NCBI RefSeq assembly: GCF_005405265.1
Contig: NZ_BJDS01000004.1
Coordinates: 1 to 64,000 of the forward strand
DNA from: Enterococcus songbeiensis
Lineage (GTDB): Bacteria > Bacillota > Bacilli > Lactobacillales > Enterococcaceae
Reading direction: 5' to 3'
DNA: 64,000 nucleotides
The notes beneath the pieces were generated by a model. That model did not search any database and was not told the origin of the DNA. It saw only the letters and a list, made by a program, of their open reading frames with translations. This document shows, one piece after another, positions 40,931 through 47,618 of the stretch; position 1 is the first letter of the stretch; each line of letters begins with the position of its first letter. Position numbers and translations under genes: made by a program.

Positions 40931-41443
40931 ATGGAACTGAAGAAGTTAGAGGTTCCCACTACTTCCATCACTGAGGTCAAAAAATCACCAATGGACGTGT
41001 TCAATCAAGCACGGGAAGCTGGGACTGCGGTATATGTGTTTAATCGTGAAAAAGTAGCGGGTGTGATGCTGACCCAAGAACAATACGAGACATTATTACA
41101 GGAATTAAATAATCGGCCGGAAGTAGAAGACGAGTTGACCACAGTCGATGGGTTGGATGAATTTTTATCCGTTATGCACCATACATTGGTTACAGGAGCT
41201 ACGATTTCTGCAAAAAACTTAGATGAACGAATGGTAGCATTAGGTTTTATTACCCGCAAAACCGGTTTCGGCGGGGTGGTAGATATGGTTACTGAATTAA
41301 AAGAAAGTGGAAAAATCGCCTATCAATTGCGAAAAAAACACAATGGCAAAACGGTGATTGCAGAAGTGATTGGAGAACAAGACAGCACTTCCAGCATGTT
41401 TGATAAATTGATTATCAAAAAAATTTTTCTCAAAGAAATCTAG
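40931..41443 (+). CDS. Phd/YefM-like protein with extra C-terminal domain
   Basis: The first 60 or so of 170 residues resemble a Phd/YefM antitoxin DNA-binding domain: TSITEVKKSPMDVFNQAREAG, VYVFNREKVAGVMLTQEQYETLL. The remaining 110 residues are an unassigned domain with LDEFLSVMHHTLVTGATISAKNL and a basic end (KLIIKKIFLKEI). No Doc, RelE or other toxin gene lies beside it, so it may be a stand-alone regulator rather than half of a toxin-antitoxin pair. ATG 40931 follows AAAAGGAG. It has its own promoter and terminator. Confidence 0.75.
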   Translation: MELKKLEVPTTSITEVKKSPMDVFNQAREAGTAVYVFNREKVAGVMLTQEQYETLLQELNNRPEVEDELTTVDGLDEFLSVMHHTLVTGATISAKNLDERMVALGFITRKTGFGGVVDMVTELKESGKIAYQLRKKHNGKTVIAEVIGEQDSTSSMFDKLIIKKIFLKEI

Positions 41444-41458
41444 CTTATAAATAAGCAA

Positions 41459-41493
41459 AAGGCGATCCGTTGGGCAGATCGCCTTTTTTTCTA
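41459..41493. terminator. Bidirectional terminator
   Basis: AAAGGCGATC pairs with GATCGCCTTT around a nine-base loop, flanked by As and seven Ts. It lies between the Phd-like gene and the convergent membrane-protein gene. Confidence 0.8.
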
Positions 41494-41503
41494 TGTATGA
41501 AGA

Positions 41504-41860
41504 TTACTGAGGCAAAGAAATTCGTAGAAAAGATGCCCAGACGATACCAACGATTTGGGGAATCAAATATAAAAGTGACAAGCCAAAAACTAGGATCGTG
41601 GGATGAAACGGTTGATAAAAGAAATGCCATTCTGGATGATTGGCTTGCAATAACAAAGATAAAAGGGTACTCAATAAGTTTCCCGCCAGCCACCATTTCA
41701 TTTGGTGGGCAGCTTTTGAATAAAACCCGATCGCTAATGCAAAAAATAACGAAATGAAAAATCCAATGCTTGAGTGGTAATGATTATCCAAGACAAGTGA
41801 GAAGTATACAACCGGCAAACAAAAAAGTACGATAGGTAATCGTATAATTTTTTTGGACAC
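41504..41860 (-). CDS. Small four-helix membrane protein, unknown
   Basis: I do not recognise this 118-residue protein. It has four hydrophobic segments at about residues 6-24, 28-46, 54-70 and 88-110, with HYHSSIGFFISLFF and QANHPEWHFFYQPFHP between, giving a His/Trp-rich outer loop. The start is GTG 41860 with GGAGG six bases upstream. It is a single gene with terminators on both sides. It might belong to a small integral membrane family of enterococci; no role can be inferred. Confidence 0.7.
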   Translation of the reverse strand: MSKKIIRLPIVLFCLPVVYFSLVLDNHYHSSIGFFISLFFALAIGFYSKAAHQMKWWLAGNLLSTLLSLLLQANHPEWHFFYQPFHPTILVFGLSLLYLIPQIVGIVWASFLRISLPQ

Positions 41861-42028
41861 ATTACACCTCCTGACTACTTTGCAAAGTACTTGCTTTCCC
41901 TTATTCTAGGGATAAAAAATAAAAGTAGCAACCTTATTGAAGGAATCTTTTGGCAGATGATAAAAATTTAAGGAAACTATTGCTGGAATGAAAGACAACT
42001 CAAGTTTTGTTATTAATTATTGATAAAA

Positions 42029-42066
42029 TAACGACAGCCTTCATAATGGAAAGCTGTCGTTTTTAG
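42029..42066. terminator. Bidirectional terminator
   Basis: ACGACAGC pairs with GCTGTCGT around a 14-base loop with T/A-rich flanks on both sides. It sits past the end of the DUF2087 regulator gene. Confidence 0.65.
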
Positions 42067-42095
42067 CGATTCACTTTTGAAGCGACCGCTAAAAA

Positions 42096-42821
42096 TTATT
42101 CGGTTGCTACCCAATAGGTTTTGCCATCTTTTGTTCGCTTTAAAAAACCGTACTCAATCAGATAGCGACGAATCGTGGCGAAATCATCCATAAATTGTTT
42201 GATAATTTCGTTGACAGCCGGCTCAGAATAATTTTTCTGAGGGTCAAACCGTTGGGCAATCACTGTCAATAGGATGATTTTTCGTTTTTCCTTACTTGGA
42301 AATTGTGAAATTCGTCCCTTTTCATCCAGATAGTTGGCTAGGACTTTTTGTTTTTCGGCTTCAGTGATTTGATAGCGATCATCCACCATTTTTGCACCGA
42401 TATGAGGAAGCAGGTAATGATCTGTCTGCAACAGTTGCATCATGCTTAAAAATACTTGCGCCTGCCGTTCTTTTTCTTTTAGCTTGAAGCGATGGTTGCG
42501 CACAGTCGAGGTGGAGATACCCAGCCGTTGAGCAATGACCGCATCGGATAATTGTTGCGAAAAAAGAGCGATTATTTCCTGTTGGCTCTCTGTTAAGCCG
42601 CTGATTTCCCGAGGCTGTGCCAAAAGTGCCGCTAAGGGGCCATTATGAGCCATAGCAAGATGGCATTCCATGGCTTTTTTTGCCGTCATCGGCTGTTCTT
42701 CTACTGTGTAAATCAACCCTTCCTCATAAACTTGGTCACAGTACAAACAGGCATAACGATCATCGGCAGTAAAAAATCCCTGCAAATAATCTGTTGATTG
42801 ATACACTTTTTCTGTTTTCAT
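42096..42821 (-). CDS. DUF2087 transcriptional regulator with LuxR-type HTH
   Basis: The 241-residue regulator has three parts. Residues about 20-65 hold a possible zinc site: CLYC near 24-27, then C and two His in ECHLAMAH near 52-59. A LuxR/GerE-type helix-turn-helix lies at about 77-115, with LTESQQEIIALFSQQLSDAVIAQRLGISTSTVRNHR. The C-terminal DUF2087 domain (about 150-238) contains KRKIILLTVIAQRFDPQKNYSE and ends DGKTYWVATE. ATG 42821 follows TGGAGG. Its target is unknown; the divergent aminotransferase gene 160 bases away is a candidate. Confidence 0.82.
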   Translation of the reverse strand: MKTEKVYQSTDYLQGFFTADDRYACLYCDQVYEEGLIYTVEEQPMTAKKAMECHLAMAHNGPLAALLAQPREISGLTESQQEIIALFSQQLSDAVIAQRLGISTSTVRNHRFKLKEKERQAQVFLSMMQLLQTDHYLLPHIGAKMVDDRYQITEAEKQKVLANYLDEKGRISQFPSKEKRKIILLTVIAQRFDPQKNYSEPAVNEIIKQFMDDFATIRRYLIEYGFLKRTKDGKTYWVATE

Positions 42822-42933
42822 TTGCTTTCCTCCAAACGAGATTAATTCTTGTTTACATAAATGCTAACATAAATTAAATTCGTTTGCAATACAGACGACA
42901 ATCGCCTTGATTGTTTTTTAGATTAAAAAATGA

Positions 42934-42962
42934 TTAATTTTTCTGATAATTTATGGTAGGAT
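42934..42962 (+). promoter_or_regulatory. Aminotransferase promoter with CodY-like box
   Basis: TTAATT and TAGGAT with a 17-base spacer form a plausible promoter. ATTTTTCTGATAATT at 42937-42951 matches the CodY consensus with two changes and lies in the spacer, which fits amino-acid control. Confidence 0.45.
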
Positions 42963-42983
42963 AAGAGCTAGGAGCTGATTACT

Positions 42984-44165
42984 ATGAATAAATTAAGTCA
43001 ACGTTTTAATAAACAAGTATACAACATCCATATTTCCTTGATCCGTCAGTTTGATGAAAAAGTTTCTGGTATTCCTGATATTCTTAAACTGACATTAGGG
43101 GAACCAGATTTTAATACACCTGAGCATGTTAAAGCAGCTGGGGTTGATGCGATTGAAAAAAACTTCAGTCATTATACGGGTATGTCGGGGCTAGTTGATG
43201 TTCGGCAGGCAGCAGCACATTTTTTGAAGGAAAAATACGGCTTAAGCTATGATCCGTTATCTGAAGTTTTAGTGACGATCGGTGCTACAGAAGCAATTTC
43301 TGCTTCGCTATTGGCAATTTTAAATCCAGGAGATAAGGTTTTGCTGCCGGCACCTATTTATCCTGGCTATGAACCTGTGATCACTTTGGCTGATGCACAG
43401 CCAGTTTATATGGATACCAGTAAGAATGGTTTTGTTTTATCTCCAGAAGTTTTGGAAGCAGCGTTGCAGGAACATGGGGATGAGGTCAAAGCAGTAATTT
43501 TAAACTATCCAAGCAATCCAACGGGGGTAACTTATTCCCGAGAAGAAGTTCAAGCTTTAGCAGAAGTACTGAAAAAGTATTCTGTTTTTGTTGTGAGCGA
43601 TGAAGTTTATAGTGAATTGAGCTACGATCAAACCCATGTATCCATCGCCGAATTTTTACCGGAGCAAACGATTTTAATCAATGGCCTGTCAAAATCTCAT
43701 GCGATGACTGGATGGCGGATTGGCTTCATTTTTGCACCAAAAGAATTGACTGCTGAAATCATCAAGGTTCATCAATATTTGGTGACCGCGGCTTCGACGA
43801 TTTCACAAAAAGCTGCGGTTCAGGCTTTGATTCAAGGAATCAACGATGCAGCAGTGATGCGAGAGGAATATCGGGAGCGACGGGATTTTCTTTTTGAAAA
43901 AATGTCCGGCTTCGGTTTTGAGGTTGCCAAACCATCCGGGGCTTTTTATATTTTTGCGAAAATTCCAGCGTCCTTTACTCAAGATTCAATGGCATTTTGC
44001 GTCGACTTAGCGGAAAAAAATCAGCTGGCGCTTATTCCGGGAATCGCTTTTGGTCCAGAGGCAGAAGGCTATGTTCGTCTGAGTTATGCTGCCAGTATGG
44101 AAAATCTGACAGAAGCGATGGAACGCTTGGCGAAATATTTACAAACTCCTGAAAATCAAAAATAA
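42984..44165 (+). CDS. Aminotransferase class I/II (AraT/PatA-like)
   Basis: This PLP-dependent aminotransferase resembles the aromatic aminotransferase AraT of lactic acid bacteria and B. subtilis PatA. The 393-residue protein has the N-terminal substrate loop LTLGEPDFNTPEHV, the PLP contact NYPSNPTGV near residue 170, the Asp in VVSDEVYSEL near 209 and the catalytic Lys in NGLSKSHAMTGWRIGF near 235, plus the substrate Arg in VRLSYAAS near 372. Likely substrates are aromatic amino acids, methionine or N-acetyl-diaminopimelate. ATG 42984 follows TAGGAG. It is a single gene. Confidence 0.87.
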   Translation: MNKLSQRFNKQVYNIHISLIRQFDEKVSGIPDILKLTLGEPDFNTPEHVKAAGVDAIEKNFSHYTGMSGLVDVRQAAAHFLKEKYGLSYDPLSEVLVTIGATEAISASLLAILNPGDKVLLPAPIYPGYEPVITLADAQPVYMDTSKNGFVLSPEVLEAALQEHGDEVKAVILNYPSNPTGVTYSREEVQALAEVLKKYSVFVVSDEVYSELSYDQTHVSIAEFLPEQTILINGLSKSHAMTGWRIGFIFAPKELTAEIIKVHQYLVTAASTISQKAAVQALIQGINDAAVMREEYRERRDFLFEKMSGFGFEVAKPSGAFYIFAKIPASFTQDSMAFCVDLAEKNQLALIPGIAFGPEAEGYVRLSYAASMENLTEAMERLAKYLQTPENQK

Positions 44166-44212
44166 AAAAAGCAAAAATCTCCGAAAAAAATAGGAGATTT
44201 CTGCTTTTTTTA
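44165..44212. terminator. Bidirectional terminator
   Basis: A hairpin with nested arms (AAAAAAGCA with TGCTTTTTT, and ATCTCC with GGAGAT) separates the aminotransferase gene from the convergent DUF4649 gene. Confidence 0.8.
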
Positions 44213-44413
44213 GCGATTTAAATAGTCAAAAAGTCCGCCGATGGTTTTATTTTCTAACAGGACTTCCTTGCCATCGATAAGAACCTTGGTTACAGGATAA
44301 TTGTCCTGTAAATCAGGCACTTCCTTATATTGCGCGGCAACAAAATCACTGGCCTTTGGGTAGGTTTTGATAGATTCCGCATGATCACTGACGATATAAT
44401 GGATTTCTAACAT
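44210..44413 (-). CDS. DUF4649 family small protein
   Basis: The 67-residue soluble protein, with LEIHYIVSDHAESIKTYP and KVLIDGKEVLLENKTIGGLFDYLN, fits the DUF4649 family of streptococci and enterococci; function unknown. ATG 44413 follows GAGGTGA. Its stop codon abuts the shared terminator. It is divergent from pstS. Confidence 0.72.
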   Translation of the reverse strand: MLEIHYIVSDHAESIKTYPKASDFVAAQYKEVPDLQDNYPVTKVLIDGKEVLLENKTIGGLFDYLNR

Positions 44414-44485
44414 AAAATATCACCTCATTTTTTTATTAAGTGTAGCACTTTTTTATAAAAATAAGTTATTTAAACACTCGAAGGA

Positions 44486-44560
44486 TTTACACAAACTTTA
44501 CATCCCTTCACCAAACCTTTACAACAAGTCAATCGGAGGTTTACATCCCCTTGGTACACT
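44486..44560 (+). promoter_or_regulatory. pstS promoter with phased PhoP boxes
   Basis: TTTACA occurs at 44486, 44497, 44518 and 44540, with an imperfect TTCACC at 44507, so copies are 11 bases or a multiple apart, the spacing of PhoP box repeats. An extended -10 (TGGTACACT, 44552-44560) lies just downstream. This is a strong candidate for phosphate-starvation activation by the PhoP homologue at 49344-50051. Confidence 0.8.
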
Positions 44561-44591
44561 AAGAATGTAATCAAGAGGGGAGAGAAACAAA

Positions 44592-45458
44592 GTGAAAAAA
44601 ATCGGCTTCTTTTTAGCGTTAACAGGAATAATTTTAGCAGGTTGCGGCAGTTCGGGTTCAAATGGCAGTGAGGAAACAACAAAAATCGTTGCAGTAGGTT
44701 CCACGGCATTACAACCCTTAGTGGAAGCTGCTCAAACCAGTTTTACCGCAGAAAATCCCAATTATTCGATCTCTGTACAAGGTGGCGGTAGCGGAACAGG
44801 ATTAAGTCAGGTAGCAGAAGGTGCTGTAACCATCGGTAATTCTGATGTTTTCGCAGAAGAACGGGACGGAATTGATGCGGATAAATTAGTCGACCACCGA
44901 GTAGCAGTAGTGGGTATGGCACCAGTCGCCAACAAAGAAAATGGCGTAGAAAATATAACAAAACAGCAACTGGTTGATATTTTCACCGGAAAAATCACGA
45001 ATTGGCAAGAAATCGGTGGGAAAAATCAAGAGATTGCCGTAATTAATCGGGCATCCGGTAGTGGCACACGGGCAACCTTTGAGAAATGGGGCTTGGATGG
45101 TGCGCAAACAATTCAATCACAGGAACAGGATTCTTCAGGAACTGTTCGTAAAATCGTCGCTGAGACACCGGGAGCAATCAGCTATCTTGCATTGTCCTAT
45201 TTAGATGATTCTCTACAGACGCTTTCTGTTGACGGAGTAGAGCCAACCCCGGAAACAATCCAAACCAATGAGTGGAAAATCTGGTCTTACGAGCACATGT
45301 ATACAAAAGGAGAGCCAGAAGAAGCCGTCAAGAAATTTTTAGACTATATGCTGGAAGAAGAAATCCAACAAGGACCGGTCAAAGAATTAGGGTATCTGCC
45401 GATTACTGAGATGAAGGTGGAGCGCTCCGTTGATGGAGAAGTCACAGAATTAAATTAA
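44592..45458 (+). CDS. pstS: Phosphate-binding lipoprotein PstS
   Basis: PstS captures phosphate for the Pst ABC importer. The 288-residue lipoprotein has a signal ending LAGC (Cys about residue 18), then VGSTALQPLVEAA with the phosphate-binding Ser/Thr, QGGGSGTGLSQV near 60 and NRASGSGTRATFEKWG near 153, the conserved phosphate loops. Start GTG 44592 follows GAGGGGAGAG. It stands alone: pstC, pstA and pstB are not next to it, so they lie elsewhere or another copy exists. Confidence 0.9.
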   Translation: MKKIGFFLALTGIILAGCGSSGSNGSEETTKIVAVGSTALQPLVEAAQTSFTAENPNYSISVQGGGSGTGLSQVAEGAVTIGNSDVFAEERDGIDADKLVDHRVAVVGMAPVANKENGVENITKQQLVDIFTGKITNWQEIGGKNQEIAVINRASGSGTRATFEKWGLDGAQTIQSQEQDSSGTVRKIVAETPGAISYLALSYLDDSLQTLSVDGVEPTPETIQTNEWKIWSYEHMYTKGEPEEAVKKFLDYMLEEEIQQGPVKELGYLPITEMKVERSVDGEVTELN

Positions 45459-45462
45459 AGAG

Positions 45463-45494
45463 AAACAGAGGCAGCGTCAGCTGCCTCTGTTTTA
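45463..45494. terminator. Bidirectional terminator
   Basis: AAACAGAGGCAGC pairs with GCTGCCTCTGTTT around a short loop. It separates pstS from the convergent WYL regulator, whose stop codon lies within its right arm. Confidence 0.85.
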
Positions 45495-46409
45495 CATATA
45501 GTTTGCGACCACGTTTTGAAGATAGCTTTTAAATTCCGTCAAAAAAAGTTCTTCGCTGGTAATGATTTTGGCACGGCTACCCAGAGAAAGCAAAAATCGA
45601 AAAGAGGCCTCGTTTTTTGGTAGACGCAGGGTAATCAGAAATTCTTCTTCATTGATTGGTTTCAGCGTTGCTTCACCGAAACGTTCGACTAAAACATCCC
45701 GCAGTAGATGGTGGGCTTGCAGTGTGAGAATCGTAAATCCCGGATAGATTCCTTCATTGGGCAAATCAAGGAGTCGAGCCTGAAAAAAGCGAGGAGCAAA
45801 CGTTTTTTGACTAATTTGAACATTGGTCATGCGAGAAAGGCGAAAGATTCGAAAAGCATCTCGTTCAAGACTATATGCTTGCAAATACCAGCGTTCCCCT
45901 TTATATGTAAGATGATAAGGTTCGATGGTTCGCTGACTGAGCTGCCCTTCTCGGTCGAAGTAATCAAAAGTTACTAAAACATGAGCCGTGATGGCGTGAT
46001 TTAATTTTTCTGCAAGGAGCTTTAATTCGGTTGTTCCCAGCCAGCTGGTATATTGAATCGATAAAGCATCCGTTGCGGTCTGTTCCTCTTGCATTGCTTG
46101 GATTTTGGTGATGGTCGCTTTGATTTCTGGACTTTCAATCAGTTGCTGGACACTTCCTAAGGCAATCAGCAAATGTTGAATATCCTGCGCCGTTAATAAT
46201 TTTTTATCGACCTTGTAATTTGGCAGCAGACCGATGCCGCCGTTTCTGCCCCGTTGGGAGTAAATTGGAATATTGGCCAGACTAAGTGCTTCTACATCCC
46301 GCATGATCGTTCGTTTGGAGACACCAAATAGCTCCGAAAATTCTTGTGCGGAGACAAGTTCTTTTCTTAGTAAAATCATGATCATGCTGATCAATCGTTC
46401 GATACGCAT
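45492..46409 (-). CDS. YafY/WYL-domain transcriptional regulator
   Basis: The 305-residue regulator has a DeoR-type helix-turn-helix at about residues 6-55 (VSAQEFSELFGVSKRTIMRDVEAL) and a WYL ligand-binding domain at about 135-215, including RTIEPYHLTYKGERWYLQAY, followed by a WCX-type C-terminal part. ATG 46409 follows AAAAGGAA. It is divergent from a GyrI-like gene, and two inverted repeats lie between them, so it probably controls that gene and itself. Confidence 0.86.
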   Translation of the reverse strand: MRIERLISMIMILLRKELVSAQEFSELFGVSKRTIMRDVEALSLANIPIYSQRGRNGGIGLLPNYKVDKKLLTAQDIQHLLIALGSVQQLIESPEIKATITKIQAMQEEQTATDALSIQYTSWLGTTELKLLAEKLNHAITAHVLVTFDYFDREGQLSQRTIEPYHLTYKGERWYLQAYSLERDAFRIFRLSRMTNVQISQKTFAPRFFQARLLDLPNEGIYPGFTILTLQAHHLLRDVLVERFGEATLKPINEEEFLITLRLPKNEASFRFLLSLGSRAKIITSEELFLTEFKSYLQNVVANYM

Positions 46410-46435
46410 AATTTTTTTCCTTTTCTGAAATATAT

Positions 46436-46475
46436 GACAGCTAGTTGTCGTATTTAATCAGGTATAGTATACCCA
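46436..46475. promoter_or_regulatory. Divergent operator region of WYL/GyrI pair
   Basis: GACAGCTAGTTGTC (46436-46449) is a near-perfect palindrome, and GGTATAGTATACC (46462-46474) is another around a three-base centre. TTGTCG (46445-46450) and TATACC (46468-46473) with a 17-base spacer form a plus-strand promoter that both repeats overlap. Binding by the WYL regulator is inferred. Confidence 0.6.
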
Positions 46476-46500
46476 TACCAAATGAAAGAAGGCAAAACAA

Positions 46501-46977
46501 ATGACTCAATATGAAATTCAAGTATTTAAAGAAACCGCAATTAAAGGATATCCAGCAGCATTACCATTACCTACATTGGAAAATGTAAAAGAAGTTTCCG
46601 AAAAGAAAAGCCAACACTTCTTTTCTCTTGCTAAAAGTGGAAAATTTCCTGCTTTGATGGCAGAAAGCACAGATAAAATCGGCTATGCCTTGAGTGAAGC
46701 AAAAGGCGATGTCTTGGAATACTTTGCTGGAGCAAACACGACAACAAATGATCCTGAAGCGCAAGAACGTATCATCCCTGCAGGAGAATATATTGTACTA
46801 AAGGGAAAAGGTGGTCCTAGTCGGAAACTATTCGATCAACTTATCAGTGAGTTTTTTGGAGAAATCTTACCAGAACATCCTGAACTGTACAAAGGCGATA
46901 CTTTTGTGGTTGAAGCATTATTAAACGGCAATGCGATGGATGCAGAAGTTGAATTGCGCATTCCTTTAAGTAAATAA
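46501..46977 (+). CDS. GyrI-like effector-binding domain protein
   Basis: The 158-residue protein has the SOUL/GyrI-like (AraC effector-binding) fold: EIQVFKETAIKGYPAALP at the start, DVLEYFAGA near residue 76, then RIIPAGEYIVLKGKGGPS near 95 and DTFVVEALL near 138. Stand-alone members bind small molecules or act as sequestering or hydrolysing proteins. No DNA-binding domain is present. It is divergent from the WYL regulator, and the pair may respond to a toxic compound; this is inference. Confidence 0.78.
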   Translation: MTQYEIQVFKETAIKGYPAALPLPTLENVKEVSEKKSQHFFSLAKSGKFPALMAESTDKIGYALSEAKGDVLEYFAGANTTTNDPEAQERIIPAGEYIVLKGKGGPSRKLFDQLISEFFGEILPEHPELYKGDTFVVEALLNGNAMDAEVELRIPLSK

Positions 46978-46978
46978 A

Positions 46979-47046
46979 AAAACAGCCAGCGACCTGTTTT
47001 CTTGTTTGTAGAAAAACAAGAAGACAGCATTGCCGGCTGTTTTTAA
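46979..47046. terminator. Nested hairpin terminator
   Basis: Outer arms AAACAGCC/GGCTGTTT enclose an inner hairpin (CTGTTTTCTTGTTT with AACAAGAAGACAG). T-runs on both sides allow use by the GyrI-like gene and the convergent Cys-rich gene. Confidence 0.75.
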
Positions 47047-47063
47047 ATTGGACTAGCGCATAA

Positions 47064-47465
47064 TTATTCAGCAAATGAAAATTGTACAGGTGGCAAAGTG
47101 AAAAGGGCAAGCACTTCATTGACTTTGTCAAAAAGACAATCGTCACAAAGTTTGTTTTCAGCAAGAGTACTTTTGTTTGCTGTTGTATTTTTATAGGTCA
47201 AAAATTTGCCGTTTTCGGTCACAGCTACTTTTTGCATTTCTTTTTTGAAAACAACGGCATCGTCACCGATTCCAACTGGTTCGTAGGATTCTTTCCATTG
47301 GTTGGCACGAACGATTGTGGCAACCAGATTTTCGACATCTAAATCAGAAACAGGCAGTTCTTGCCCGTTGTATTGTAACGTATGTGTGGTACATTCAACG
47401 AAGCCGCAGGCATTGCAGCCGCCGTCCAGTAGAGAATGTTTTGTCGTGATTACTGCATCTTTCAT
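47064..47465 (-). CDS. Cys-rich protein, unknown (possible metal binder)
   Basis: I do not recognise this 133-residue soluble protein. It has CNACGFVEC near residues 17-25 and LCDDCLF near 107-113, so five Cys in spaced pairs could bind zinc or a cluster. The middle is acidic (VSDLDVENLVATIVRANQW). There is no signal peptide. ATG 47465 follows GGAGGAAC. The gene stands alone between terminators. It could be a small zinc-ribbon protein of the enterococcal core. Confidence 0.7.
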   Translation of the reverse strand: MKDAVITTKHSLLDGGCNACGFVECTTHTLQYNGQELPVSDLDVENLVATIVRANQWKESYEPVGIGDDAVVFKKEMQKVAVTENGKFLTYKNTTANKSTLAENKLCDDCLFDKVNEVLALFTLPPVQFSFAE

Positions 47466-47570
47466 AAAAAATGTTCCTCCGTTCTTTCTGCATTTATCAT
47501 AGCACAGCTACGGGAACAATCAACCACTTTCAGAAAAATAATTGAGCGCTTTCAAATAAAAATGGGCCCA

Positions 47571-47618
47571 AAGAAAAACCCACAAAAGCAAATTTTCGGC
47601 TTTTGTGGGTTTTTCTTT
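47571..47618. terminator. Terminator of phoPR
   Basis: A perfect 18-pair stem (AGAAAAACCCACAAAAGC) with T-rich ends lies directly past the stop of the sensor kinase. Confidence 0.88.

Noticed and set aside
40836..41500. Toxin-antitoxin operon around the Phd-like gene
   Set aside because: No second small gene lies up- or downstream; both sides are closed by terminators.
41470..41757. Plus-strand open frame opposite the small membrane protein
   Set aside because: No ribosome site and no family; the minus-strand gene has a good ribosome site and membrane segments.
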